Notes: generated by a model from the sequence alone, not told the origin. 24,334 bases of DNA from Gallionellaceae bacterium UBA6222 (GCA_002421915.1 DISA01000069.1:229-24562), one strand, 5' to 3'. Positions 6,997 to 15,501 are shown, counted from the stretch's first letter. Program-made: numbers and translations.

Positions 6997-7536
6997 ATGA
7001 AAGCACGCATCGGATTTCTAACCGTCTCCGACCGCGCCAGTCGCGGTGAATACGAGGACAAGGGCGGCCCCGCGATGCAGGCCTGGTTCGCGCGCGTGCT
7101 GACCAGTCCGTGGGAGGCCGTGGCGCGGGTGATTCCGGACGAACAGCCGCTGATCGAACAGACGCTGATCGAATTGTGCGATGTCGAAGGCTGCCCGCTG
7201 GTGGTGACCACCGGTGGCACCGGCCCGGCCTTGCGCGATGTGACGCCGGAGGCGACCGAAGCGGTATGCGAGAAGATGCTGCCGGGCTTTGGCGAACTGA
7301 TGCGCGCCGCCTCGTTGAAATTCGTGCCCACCGCCATTCTGTCGCGCCAGACCGCTGGGATACGCGGCAGGAGCTTGATCCTCAACCTGCCTGGCAAACC
7401 ATCGGCGATTGATGATTGCTTGAACGCGGTGTTTCCCGCGATCCCGTATTGCATCGACCTGATCGAAGGCGCGTATTTTGAATCCGATCCCGTACAATGC
7501 AAAGCGTTCCGCCCGGCGCATGCCAAATCGAAATAG
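6997..7536 (+). CDS. mog: Molybdopterin adenylyltransferase Mog (MogA)
   Basis: Mog adenylylates molybdopterin so that MoeA can insert molybdenum. The 179-residue protein has the opening SDRASRGEYEDKGG (11-24), the molybdopterin-binding TTGGTGP (71-77), and Asp48 and Asp81, which match the catalytic aspartates of E. coli Mog. LNLPGKPSA lies near residue 130. The start at 6997 has an AGAGGA ribosome site 6 bases upstream; an in-frame GTG at 6973 lacks one. It sits between two repeat elements, unlike the tightly overlapping genes upstream, so it may have its own expression signals. Confidence 0.95.
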   Translation: MKARIGFLTVSDRASRGEYEDKGGPAMQAWFARVLTSPWEAVARVIPDEQPLIEQTLIELCDVEGCPLVVTTGGTGPALRDVTPEATEAVCEKMLPGFGELMRAASLKFVPTAILSRQTAGIRGRSLILNLPGKPSAIDDCLNAVFPAIPYCIDLIEGAYFESDPVQCKAFRPAHAKSK

Positions 7537-7584
7537 CACCGAGCGCGGTCGTTGATTCGCTTTAACCCAAAAACAGCAGTTGAT

Positions 7585-7714
7585 CATGCGGAGGCGCGGA
7601 GAGCGCGGAGTAAAATCAGACAGTTGCAACAACTGTGCACTTTACCAATTGGGTGATCGTGACTTGTGGTCATGTATCTTTGAATTGCCCCCGCATTCTC
7701 CGCGTCTCCGCGTG
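7585..7714. repeat. Intergenic element with terminal inverted repeats upstream of modA
   Basis: The 22-base arm at 7585-7606 matches the reverse complement of 7693-7714 at 18 of 22 positions. Both arms are built on GCGGAG/CGCGGAGA units. Inside is a perfect hairpin ACAGTTG-CAA-CAACTGT (7620-7636). The element fills most of the 210-base mog-modA gap and ends 32 bases before the modA ATG, so any modA promoter would lie within it or upstream. It carries no convincing open frame and resembles a short MITE-like or REP-like dispersed repeat. Confidence 0.7.
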
Positions 7715-7746
7715 TGAATGCTTTTCCCAAGTTTAAGAGAGAGAAA

Positions 7747-8511
7747 ATGAAGCATTCTGGATTTAACTTTTTGGTTCTGATCGGTTTGTTGTTCGGGGCG
7801 GCAGCACTCCCGGCCTCCGCCGCCGAAGTGCGTGTTGCGGTGGCAGCGAACTTCGCCGCTCCGATGGAACGCATCGCAACGCTATTCAAAAAGGAAAGCG
7901 GGCACACACTGAAGGTGAGCCTCGGCGCCACTGGCAAACTGTCTGCGCAGATCAGAAAAGGGGAGGCGTTTGACGTGTTTTTATCCGCCGACGAGGAGAT
8001 GCCCAAACGGCTGATGCAGGAAGGGCTGGCGGTCGGCGGTTCCCGTTTCGTCTATGCCACCGGGCGGTTGGTGTTGTGGAGCATGCAGCCGGATCTGGTG
8101 GACGAGAGCGGCGCGATCCTCAACAAAGGCAGTTTTACCAAACTGGCCATCGCCAATCCGCGATTTTCGCCCTACGGCATCGCAGCGCAGGAGACCCTGA
8201 CCAAGCTCATCATGTGGAACGCGATGCAGCGCAAGCTGGACAAGGGCGACGATGTGATCGAGACCTTGCGCCTGGCGCAGACGGAACGTGCCGATCTCGC
8301 CTTCATCGCGCTGTCGCAGGTGATGCGCGAGGGAAAAGTGCGCGAGGGTTCGTGGTGGCTGGTGCCGTCCACCCTGCATAAGCCCATCCGCCAGAGCGCG
8401 GTACTGTTGTCGGGTGCACAAGATCAGGCAGCAGCGAACGCCTTCCTGTTTTTTCTGAAGAGCGAGAAGGCGCGCGCGGTCATGCGCGAGTTCGGCTACG
8501 AGTTGCCTTGA
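7747..8511 (+). CDS. modA: Periplasmic molybdate-binding protein ModA
   Basis: ModA captures molybdate (and tungstate) in the periplasm for the ModBC ABC transporter. The 254-residue protein has a Sec signal peptide with a hydrophobic core (about 8-20) and likely cleavage after ASA near residue 25. The mature protein starts AEVRVAVAANF. The oxyanion-loop region reads LGATGKL (59-65), where relatives usually have Gly-Ser-Ser/Thr-Gly, and FDVFLSADEE (75-84) follows. The ATG at 7747 follows a purine-rich AAGAGAGAGAAA; a GTG at 7714 lies in the repeat and is unlikely. No permease (modB) or ATPase (modC) gene follows. Only a broken second modA (8536-8652) and the convergent ppc are found. Confidence 0.92.
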   Translation: MKHSGFNFLVLIGLLFGAAALPASAAEVRVAVAANFAAPMERIATLFKKESGHTLKVSLGATGKLSAQIRKGEAFDVFLSADEEMPKRLMQEGLAVGGSRFVYATGRLVLWSMQPDLVDESGAILNKGSFTKLAIANPRFSPYGIAAQETLTKLIMWNAMQRKLDKGDDVIETLRLAQTERADLAFIALSQVMREGKVREGSWWLVPSTLHKPIRQSAVLLSGAQDQAAANAFLFFLKSEKARAVMREFGYELP

Positions 8512-8535
8512 TTCCGGGTCGCTGCTGTCGGCTGT

Positions 8536-8652
8536 TTTCGAGTGGATCATCCCGCGGACAAAATCGGGGCAATCTACGGTTCCGGCGGCAGATTTTTGAC
8601 CCAGACCGTGAAGGGCGCACCATTTGGCTTGTACTTTTCCGCCGACATCGCT
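8536..8652 (+). pseudogene. Remnant of a second modA-type gene
   Basis: In one plus-strand frame this short stretch reads DHPADKIGAIYGSGGRF (8545-8595), continues about five codons later as KGAPFGLYFSADI (8611-8649), and then loses similarity at the end of ppc. The pattern Y-G-S-x-G-x-F-x-x-Q, then G-A-P-F-x-L-x-F-S-A-D, is the signature of the ModA oxyanion-binding region. It corresponds to residues about 48-84 of the intact ModA upstream but differs strongly from it, so it is not a recent duplicate. No start, signal peptide or C-terminal two thirds remain. Confidence 0.7.
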
Positions 8653-11419
8653 AACCGCTGTTGCGCAATCCGGCGGCGATGCCGTTGATGGTGAGATGAA
8701 TGGCGCGTTTTACCCGCTCGTCGTCATCGCCTGCGCGGTGGCGGTGCAGCAGCGACACTTGCAGGTGGTTAAGCGGGTCGATGTAAGGCGTGCGCGTGGT
8801 CAGGCTGCGGGCCAGAGTGGGGTTGCCCTGCAACAGGTGGCTGGCGCCGGTAATTTTGAACAGCATCTCCACCGTGGTTTCCCATTCGCTCTCGATGGCG
8901 CCGAAGATGTGGTCGCGCAGGGCCTTGTCCGGCACCAGTTCGGCGTAGCGCGAGGCGATGCCCATGTCGGTCTTGGACAGCACCATGTCCATGTTGGACA
9001 GCAGGCCGCGGAAGAAAGCCCATTGCCCGTTCATCGCCTGCAGCTGTTTTAGCCCGGCCTGACCCTCGCGTGCGATGAACTGCCGGGTGGCGCTGCCGAA
9101 TCCGTACCAGCCGGGGAGGAGGGTACGGTTCAAGCTCCAGCTGAACACCCAGGGGATGGCGCGCAGGTCTTCGATCCGGTCGGTGGCCTTGCGCGATGAG
9201 GGGCGGCTGCCGATATTGAGTTCGGCAATTTCGCGAATCGGGGTGGCGGCGAAAAAGTAGTCGGTGAAGCCGGGTGTTTCGTACACCAGCTGGCGGTAAG
9301 CGGCGATGGCATCGCGGCTTACCGACTCCATGATGCGATGGAATTCCGGCATGGCGGAATCGTCACCGTGGTGGTGCAGCAAGGTGGCTTCCATGGTGGC
9401 TGCCACCAGAATCTCCAGATTGCGCCGGCCGATCTCGGGGTCGGAATATTTGCTGGAGATCACTTCGCCCTGTTCGGTGATGCGGATCTGCGCGTTCACG
9501 CTGCCCGGCGGCTGCGCGAGGATGGCCTGAAAGCTGGGACCGCCGCCGCGGCCGACTGTGCCGCCGCGGCCGTGGAACAGGCGCAATTCGATGCCGTGTT
9601 TTTCGAATACACGCACCAGTTCCAGTTCTGCTTTGTACAGTTCCCAGTTGGCGGTGAGGTAGCCGCCGTCCTTGTTGCTGTCGGAATAGCCGAGCATCAC
9701 TTCCTGCGTGTTGCCGCGACTGCGCAGCAGCTCGCGGTAATACGGCAGTGCGAACAGTTCGTCCATGATGGTGCCGCAGCCGCGCAGGTCGTCGATGGTC
9801 TCGAACAGCGGGATGATGTTGAGGCGCAGTGTGTTGCCTGCCAACAGTCCGCTCTGTTGCAGCATCAGCGCCACTTCGAGCAGGTCGCTGACCGCATCGG
9901 TCTTGGAGATAATGTAGTTGGGCAGCGCATCAGCGCTGAAGCGCCGGTGGATCTCGGCAGCAGTGCGCATCAGTTGCAGTTCGCCGCGCGCAGTGGGCGA
10001 GAAATCATCCAGCTCCGCCGAGAGCAGTTTCCCCGCCTGTAAAGCGTCGAGCAGCGTACTGCGGCGCGCACTCTCATCCCGTTGCGGATAATCGGCAATT
10101 CCGGTTGTCGCCAGCAGTTCGCCGACGACTTGTTCATGCACACCACTGTGCTGGCGCATGTCGAGCGGTGCCAGATGGAAGCCGAACACCTCGGCCGCGC
10201 GACGCAGCTCGCGCATGCGTCCGCGTGCCAGATAGAGCGCGCCGTGGCGTTCCAGCGAGTGGATGACGATGTCGAGTTCGGCAATGAACTCCCGCACATT
10301 GGCATAAGGCTGCACTTCCTTGCTGACGGGGCGCAGGTGATGCACGCGATGGCCGAGATGCTCACTGGTCGCCACCAGCCGGGAATAGACGGCGATCAGC
10401 GCGCGCCGGTAGGGTTCGTCTGCACGGCTTTCCGCCTTGTCCGGTGAGTATTCGGCGAAGGCGGCCAGTTCGGGACTGATGTCCACCAGGTGGCTGGAGA
10501 GGCTGAGGCGCGCGCTGAGCAGATTGGTCTCGGCCAGGTAATAGTCGAGAGCGGTGGCGGAGTGGCGTTGCGCGGCATCCAGCATCACCTCGTGCGTGAC
10601 GAAAGGGTTGCCGTCGCGATCACCGCCGATCCAGCTGCCGACGCGCAGAAAGGGGGGCAGATCGAGGCGCTCGCCGAAATGTTTTTCCAGTTGTCTTTCA
10701 ATATCGCCGTAGAGCTTGGGTATCTCGCGCAGGAAAGTGTAGTCGTAAAACGACAGACCATTGTTCACCTCGTCCTGCACCGATAATTTTGTGGTGCGCA
10801 ACATGCGCGTGGTCCACAAAATCAGCACGAAACGGTGCAGGGTTTCTTCATTTTCATCCAGCTCTTCCGGTGTCATATCCAGACGGTCGCGTGCGGTGAG
10901 CAGGCTGGAAATGATGAGTTGGCAGTTGAGGATGCTCTTGCGCTGCACTTCAGTCGGGTGTGCGGTGAGCACCGGTGAGATGAGCGCCTTGGCGAAGAAC
11001 GCCTGCATGGCCTGGCAGTCGAGTTGCTGTGCCTGCGCATTTTGAAACACCCGTTGCATGCTGCCTTCCTGCGGGCGCGAGCCGGCCTTCAGGTGGGCGC
11101 GGCGGCGACGGTTGTGATGCAGGTCTTCGGCGATGTTGGAGAGCTGGGAGAAATAACTGTAGGCGCGGACCACTAGCAGTGTTTCATCCGGTGACAAGGC
11201 ATCCAGCATCTGTTCCAATTTCTCGCCATCCCGCTCATCCTGTGTCTTGCGAAAATTGACTGCGGCGCGACGGATACTTTCGATCAGGGCGTAAGTGGAT
11301 TCTCCCTCCTGCTCGCGCAGGGTGTCGCCCAGAATGCGCCCGAGCAGGCGAATATCTTCGCGCAAGGGCGCATCTTTGCTGGAAATAGAGGCTGGAACAG
11401 TGATCAGGTTTCTTTTCAT
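8651..11419 (-). CDS. ppc: Phosphoenolpyruvate carboxylase
   Basis: This enzyme carboxylates phosphoenolpyruvate with bicarbonate to oxaloacetate, refilling the TCA cycle, a useful step for an autotroph or C1-limited organism. The 922-residue protein has the catalytic-His motif TAHPTE (His154), LGYSDSNKDGGY near residue 575 and the Gly-rich HGRGGTVGRGGGPS near residue 616. It ends Arg-Asn-Ser-Gly, where most family members end Arg-Asn-Thr-Gly, a mild change. The start at 11419 gives the usual length; no clear ribosome site is visible upstream. It is divergent from hemC across 82 bases, a common betaproteobacterial arrangement. Its 3' end touches the modA remnant. Confidence 0.97.
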   Translation of the reverse strand: MKRNLITVPASISSKDAPLREDIRLLGRILGDTLREQEGESTYALIESIRRAAVNFRKTQDERDGEKLEQMLDALSPDETLLVVRAYSYFSQLSNIAEDLHHNRRRRAHLKAGSRPQEGSMQRVFQNAQAQQLDCQAMQAFFAKALISPVLTAHPTEVQRKSILNCQLIISSLLTARDRLDMTPEELDENEETLHRFVLILWTTRMLRTTKLSVQDEVNNGLSFYDYTFLREIPKLYGDIERQLEKHFGERLDLPPFLRVGSWIGGDRDGNPFVTHEVMLDAAQRHSATALDYYLAETNLLSARLSLSSHLVDISPELAAFAEYSPDKAESRADEPYRRALIAVYSRLVATSEHLGHRVHHLRPVSKEVQPYANVREFIAELDIVIHSLERHGALYLARGRMRELRRAAEVFGFHLAPLDMRQHSGVHEQVVGELLATTGIADYPQRDESARRSTLLDALQAGKLLSAELDDFSPTARGELQLMRTAAEIHRRFSADALPNYIISKTDAVSDLLEVALMLQQSGLLAGNTLRLNIIPLFETIDDLRGCGTIMDELFALPYYRELLRSRGNTQEVMLGYSDSNKDGGYLTANWELYKAELELVRVFEKHGIELRLFHGRGGTVGRGGGPSFQAILAQPPGSVNAQIRITEQGEVISSKYSDPEIGRRNLEILVAATMEATLLHHHGDDSAMPEFHRIMESVSRDAIAAYRQLVYETPGFTDYFFAATPIREIAELNIGSRPSSRKATDRIEDLRAIPWVFSWSLNRTLLPGWYGFGSATRQFIAREGQAGLKQLQAMNGQWAFFRGLLSNMDMVLSKTDMGIASRYAELVPDKALRDHIFGAIESEWETTVEMLFKITGASHLLQGNPTLARSLTTRTPYIDPLNHLQVSLLHRHRAGDDDERVKRAIHLTINGIAAGLRNSG

Positions 11420-11442
11420 GTTTAACGTCGTCGGCGCAAAAA

Positions 11443-11470
11443 CGCGGCGCTCCTGCTAGAATGCGCCGCG
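11443..11470. promoter_or_regulatory. Inverted repeat around a -10-like box between ppc and hemC
   Basis: CGCGGCGC (11443-11450) and GCGCCGCG (11463-11470) are perfect complements separated by 12 bases. The spacer contains TAGAAT (11457-11462), a good sigma70 -10 candidate for hemC that would start transcription near 11469. I see no strong -35 box. The arrangement could be an operator, a stem in nascent RNA, or chance in GC-rich DNA. Confidence 0.4.
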
Positions 11471-11501
11471 CTTTTGATTAAAAAAACACCAGGAAATCAC
11501 G

Positions 11502-12446
11502 ATGACTCAAGCTATCTTCAATCCGCCTTCCCGACTGGTGATCGCCTCGCGCGAAAGCGCACTGGCCATGTGGCAGGCAGAACACATTCGGGACCGGCTG
11601 CGCGCATTATACCCGCAAACCGAAGTCGTTATCCTCGGCATGACCACGCAGGGCGACCAGATCCTCGACGTCACGCTGTCCAAGATCGGCGGCAAGGGCT
11701 TGTTCGTGAAAGAGCTGGAGACCGCGCTGAAAAACGGCAGCGCCGACATCGCGGTGCATTCCCTGAAAGACGTGCCGATGCATCTGCCGCCGGGATTCGC
11801 GCTGGCCTGTATCGCGGAACGCGAAGATCCGCGCGATGCATTCGTTTCCAATGCGTTTGACAATTTGCAAGCCTTGCCGCCGGGCAGCGTGGTCGGCACT
11901 TCCAGTCTGCGCCGCGAAAGCCAGTTGCGCGCCCGCTTTCCTCATCTCAGGATTGAACCCCTGCGCGGCAACGTGCAGACCCGTTTGCGCAAACTGGATG
12001 AAGGACAATATGCCGCAATTATTCTCGCCGCCGCTGGCCTGAAACGCCTGGGGTTGGGGGCGCGCATTCGTGCCATCCTTTCCAGCGAAGACAGTTTGCC
12101 CGCCGTGGGGCAGGGCGCGCTCGGTATCGAGACGCGCGCCGACCGCGCCGACCTCGAGGCGTTGCTGGCGCCGTTGCACCATGCTGACACGGCGACCTGT
12201 GTGCTGGCGGAGCGTGCCATGAGCCGCGCCCTGTCCGGCAGTTGCCAAGTGCCGCTGGGCGGTTTTGCCGAAGTACAGAACGGCAAGTTGCGCATGCGCG
12301 GTTTTGTCGCCACCCCGGACGGTGCGCGCTTGCTGCGCGCGGAGCAGATCGGGGACATCGCGCAGCCGGAAGTGCTGGGGGACAAGGTCGCGCAGGATCT
12401 GCTCAAGCAGGGCGCAGGCGAAATCCTCGCGGCACTGAATGGCTGA
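11502..12446 (+). CDS. hemC: Hydroxymethylbilane synthase (porphobilinogen deaminase)
   Basis: HemC condenses four porphobilinogen molecules to hydroxymethylbilane in haem and siroheme synthesis. The 314-residue protein has HSLKDVP (86-92) with the catalytic Asp90, GTSSLRR in the middle domain, and Cys248 in GSCQVPLGG, the cysteine that carries the dipyrromethane cofactor. The ATG at 11502 has an AGGAAA ribosome site. The stop lies inside the hemD start region (8-base overlap), so the two are coupled. Confidence 0.97.
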   Translation: MTQAIFNPPSRLVIASRESALAMWQAEHIRDRLRALYPQTEVVILGMTTQGDQILDVTLSKIGGKGLFVKELETALKNGSADIAVHSLKDVPMHLPPGFALACIAEREDPRDAFVSNAFDNLQALPPGSVVGTSSLRRESQLRARFPHLRIEPLRGNVQTRLRKLDEGQYAAIILAAAGLKRLGLGARIRAILSSEDSLPAVGQGALGIETRADRADLEALLAPLHHADTATCVLAERAMSRALSGSCQVPLGGFAEVQNGKLRMRGFVATPDGARLLRAEQIGDIAQPEVLGDKVAQDLLKQGAGEILAALNG

Positions 12447-13197
12447 CACGCCGCTCGCCGGGCTGCGCATCGTGGTCACCCGTCCGCAGCAACAGGCGGC
12501 GGGGCTGGCGCAACGGATTGCAGAGCTGGGTGGCATTCCCCTGTCGTTTCCGTTGCTGGATATCGGGCCCGCCCCGGACCAGTCTGCCCTGCACGAATTC
12601 GCGCAACACGCCGGACAATATCAACTGCTCATTTTCATCAGCCCGAATGCGGTCAACTACGGCATGGCAGCGCTGTGCGCAGTGCCGCAACAGGTGCAGG
12701 TTGCCGCCGTCGGTCAGGGCAGTGCGCGGGCGTTGCGCGAACATGGCATCGAACAGGCGATCGTGCCCGCCGAACGCTTTGACAGCGAAGCCTTGCTGGC
12801 CTTGCCCGAACTGCAGAATGTGTCCGGCTGGCGCATTGCCATTCTGCGCGGTGATGGCGGGCGCGAGCTGCTGGGCGATACGCTCAAGGCGCGCGGCGCC
12901 GAGGTTGAATATGTCACCTGTTACCGGCGCAGCAAGGCAAAGCTGGATGTTGCGGCGCTGCGCGCGGCCAAACCCGATGCCGTCACGCTGACCAGCAGCG
13001 AGGCGCTGGCGCACCTTGATGCAGCACTGGGTGCGGCGGCCGCCGCGTTCAGAACAACAACCCCGCTATTTGTGCCGCATCCGCGCATCGCCACTGTGGC
13101 GCGCGCGCTGGGCTGGCAGCGGGTGTTGCCGACGGCAAACGGGGATGACGGGTTGTGCGCCGGTTTGGTAGCATGGGCGGCGCAACTTACCAGGTGA
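12439..13197 (+). CDS. hemD: Uroporphyrinogen-III synthase
   Basis: HemD inverts ring D and closes hydroxymethylbilane to uroporphyrinogen III. The 252-residue protein follows the family pattern: an N-terminal VVTRP (12-16), the middle FISPNAVN, AVGQGSARAL and LRGDGGRELL, then EVEYVTCYRR and VTLTSSEAL. Sequence conservation in this family is low, so the call leans on these motifs and on the overlap with hemC. The stop is 7 bases before the hemX start. Confidence 0.94.
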   Translation: MADTPLAGLRIVVTRPQQQAAGLAQRIAELGGIPLSFPLLDIGPAPDQSALHEFAQHAGQYQLLIFISPNAVNYGMAALCAVPQQVQVAAVGQGSARALREHGIEQAIVPAERFDSEALLALPELQNVSGWRIAILRGDGGRELLGDTLKARGAEVEYVTCYRRSKAKLDVAALRAAKPDAVTLTSSEALAHLDAALGAAAAAFRTTTPLFVPHPRIATVARALGWQRVLPTANGDDGLCAGLVAWAAQLTR

Positions 13198-13204
13198 GTC
13201 GACT

Positions 13205-14254
13205 ATGAGTGAAGAAATTATTCCTGCCGCAGCCCCCGAAAAGCCCGCGGCGCAACCGGGCTGGCTCTCGCGCCTGTCGCTGACCCAGCTTACGCTGGCG
13301 GTGCTGGTCGTGGTGTTTGTCTGGCAATGGCTGGACGCGCATTATCGTCTCAATCAGTTGCAGGAGTTGGTGGCACAACGGCTGGCTGAAGTGGACGGGG
13401 CACACAAGGCGAACCAGACGCTGATCGCCCAGAACCAGGAAGTGACGCGTGAACTGGGCGGCAAGTTGAGCGTGCTGGAAAATCGCTTTGCCGAAACCCA
13501 GGCGCAGCGTGCCGCACTGGAGGCGCTGTACCACGACCTGTCCGGCAGCCGCGAACAGGCCATGCTGGCGGATGTGGAGCAGGTGCTGCTCATTGCCGAA
13601 CAGCAGTTGCAGCTGTCGGGCAATGTCAAAGCGGCACTGATCGCCTTGCAAAATGCCGCAAGCCGTTTGCGGCGCTCGCAACAGACTGATGCTGTCGATC
13701 TGCGCCGGCGTATCGAGCGTGATATCGAACGGTTGCGCGCCCTGCCAGAGGTCGATGTGCGCGCGCTCGACCGCCAACTCGACCAGCTGATCGCGGTGAC
13801 TGAAAAGCTACCTCTGGCGCAGGAGATGCGCCCCGCCCTGGCGAAAGAAGAAATACCCCGTGATTCCCCCGCGCAGAATGCGTGGCAACGTTTTTGGCGC
13901 GAGTTGTGGCAGGATGTGCGGCAGCTGGTTCGTATCGGGCGCACGGATCAGACCGAAATGCCGCTGCTTTCCCCCACCCAATCCTTTTTTGTGCGCGAAA
14001 ATCTGAAGCTGGTGTTGCTGTCCGCGCGGCTATCCTTGTTGTCGCACGATGAAGCCGGTTTCCGCCGTGAACTGAAGACAGTGCAAGGCTGGATCGGGCG
14101 TTATTTTGACCCCGCCGCGAACGAAACGCGGTTTGCGCAACAGCTTTTGCGCAAATTGGTGGCGGTCGACATCATCGTCGAATTGCCCGATATAAACGCC
14201 ACACTCATGGCGGCGCGCAACTACCGGGCGGCACAGGAACGGAGCGCACAATGA
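13205..14254 (+). CDS. hemX: HemX-like membrane protein (uroporphyrinogen-III C-methyltransferase-like, no methylase domain)
   Basis: The 349-residue protein has a Pro/Ala-rich cytosolic start, one membrane helix (about 27-43), a long coiled-coil-prone Gln/Glu/Ala-rich section (about 44-115), and a C-terminal region with the HemX signature around FFVRENLKLVLLSARL. Proteins of this family are often named as methyltransferases through old HemX annotation, but no SAM-binding motif is visible. Its role is unproven; it may scaffold haem enzymes at the membrane. It follows hemD and overlaps hemY by four bases. Confidence 0.88.
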   Translation: MSEEIIPAAAPEKPAAQPGWLSRLSLTQLTLAVLVVVFVWQWLDAHYRLNQLQELVAQRLAEVDGAHKANQTLIAQNQEVTRELGGKLSVLENRFAETQAQRAALEALYHDLSGSREQAMLADVEQVLLIAEQQLQLSGNVKAALIALQNAASRLRRSQQTDAVDLRRRIERDIERLRALPEVDVRALDRQLDQLIAVTEKLPLAQEMRPALAKEEIPRDSPAQNAWQRFWRELWQDVRQLVRIGRTDQTEMPLLSPTQSFFVRENLKLVLLSARLSLLSHDEAGFRRELKTVQGWIGRYFDPAANETRFAQQLLRKLVAVDIIVELPDINATLMAARNYRAAQERSAQ

Positions 14255-15438
14255 AATCCCTGGTCTGGGTGCTGTTACTGTTTGCAGCGGCAGTGGCGCT
14301 GGTGATTGCTGCCGGACATTCGGGCTTCGTGTTGCTGGTGTATCCCCCTTACCGTGTCGAGTTGTCGTTTACCCTGTTTGTGCTGGCGGCACTGGGAGTA
14401 TTTGTGCTGGGTTATCTGCTGCTGCGCGGGATGACCCATGCGCTGCAGCTGCCTGCCTACGTGCGCCGCTTTCGTGCCGAACGTGCTCAGCGAAAAGGCC
14501 GTGCCGCCATGCTGGAGGCGTTGACCGCCTACTTTGAGGGGCGCTATGCCATCGCTGAACAGGCAGCCCGGCGCGCAATCATGCTGGGAGAACAACCGGC
14601 ACTCAACACCGTGCTGGCCGCGCGCGCGGCCCACGCCCTGCATGAATTCGGGCAGCGCGATACCTACCTGGATAAGCCCGGCGGCAGCGTGCCGGGCGAA
14701 GACACCATGCGCTTGCTGGCGAAGGCAGAATTTGAGCTGGAACAGCATCAGCCGCAGTCCGCACTGTCCGCTTTGCAGGCGCTGAAAGCCGGCGGCGTAC
14801 GCAACCATGTTGGTGTGATGACGCTGGAACTGAAGGCGCAACAACAGGCGCATAACTGGGATGGGGTGCTGGACTTGGTGGGGCAGCTGGAAAAGCGCAA
14901 CGCCATTCAGCCCGCCAAGGCACAACAGTTGCGTCAGCATGCATGGCTGCAAAAATTGCGCGCGAGCACCGGGGATGGGCAATCGCTGCGCACCCTGTGG
15001 AAAAAGATGCCCGGTGAATTACGTCGCACCACAGTGATTGCCATCAGGGCTGCAAGAATCTTCATGCAGGCAGGCGAGTGCGCTCTCGCGCGCCAAGTGC
15101 TGACGGAGAGTTTGAATGCCGAGTGGGATAGCGGCCTGGTCGCGCTGTATGGCGACTGTCGTGAAGGCAGTGTGGTTGGACAGATCGAGCAAGCCGAAGC
15201 ATGGCTGGCCGCGCATCACGATGATGCCGGATTGCTGCTGGCGCTGGGCAAGCTCTGTCTGCACCAGGAGTTGTGGGGCAAGGCGCAGAGCTATCTGGAT
15301 GCCAGTCTCAGTGTGCAGCCGAGTCGCGAGGCCTATACCACACTGGCGCAGCTCGCGGAAAAGCAGCGCAAGCCGGATGAAGCGTTCAAGTATTACCAGT
15401 TGGCGACAGCGATAAATGAACCCGGAAAGAATGGTTGA
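14251..15438 (+). CDS. hemY: HemY-like TPR membrane protein of the haem operon
   Basis: The 395-residue protein has two N-terminal membrane helices (about 3-21 and 37-58). Helical repeats of TPR type follow, clearest near the C-terminus (ALGKLCLHQELWGKAQSYLD, then a second similar unit ending in YYQLATAIN). The name follows the gammaproteobacterial hemX-hemY pair. It is not the Bacillus HemY protoporphyrinogen oxidase: no FAD-binding motif is present. It probably organises porphyrin enzymes at the inner membrane (inference). It ends the haem operon and converges on the 2Fe-2S reductase gene 63 bases away. Confidence 0.88.
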   Translation: MKSLVWVLLLFAAAVALVIAAGHSGFVLLVYPPYRVELSFTLFVLAALGVFVLGYLLLRGMTHALQLPAYVRRFRAERAQRKGRAAMLEALTAYFEGRYAIAEQAARRAIMLGEQPALNTVLAARAAHALHEFGQRDTYLDKPGGSVPGEDTMRLLAKAEFELEQHQPQSALSALQALKAGGVRNHVGVMTLELKAQQQAHNWDGVLDLVGQLEKRNAIQPAKAQQLRQHAWLQKLRASTGDGQSLRTLWKKMPGELRRTTVIAIRAARIFMQAGECALARQVLTESLNAEWDSGLVALYGDCREGSVVGQIEQAEAWLAAHHDDAGLLLALGKLCLHQELWGKAQSYLDASLSVQPSREAYTTLAQLAEKQRKPDEAFKYYQLATAINEPGKNG

Positions 15439-15501
15439 GCCCCGGAGGTTTTCGGTAAAAATCCGTGTTTGTCCGCGGTCGAGAGTAGTGTGAGAACGAA
15501 G

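Noticed and set aside
7714..7746. GTG at 7714 as an earlier modA start
   Set aside because: It lies at the edge of the repeat element, has no ribosome site and would spoil the signal peptide; the ATG at 7747 has a purine-rich site and a normal signal sequence.
3225..8576. Near-identical 17-base words AAAATCGGCGCAATCTA (3225) and AAAATCGGGGCAATCTA (8560)
   Set aside because: A rough estimate puts one or so 16-of-17 pairs by chance in a window this size. The second copy is explained by the modA-like coding remnant.
9338..10042. Plus-strand open frame of 234 codons opposite ppc
   Set aside because: It is a shadow of the conserved PEP carboxylase core; the translated product is of low complexity and unrecognisable.
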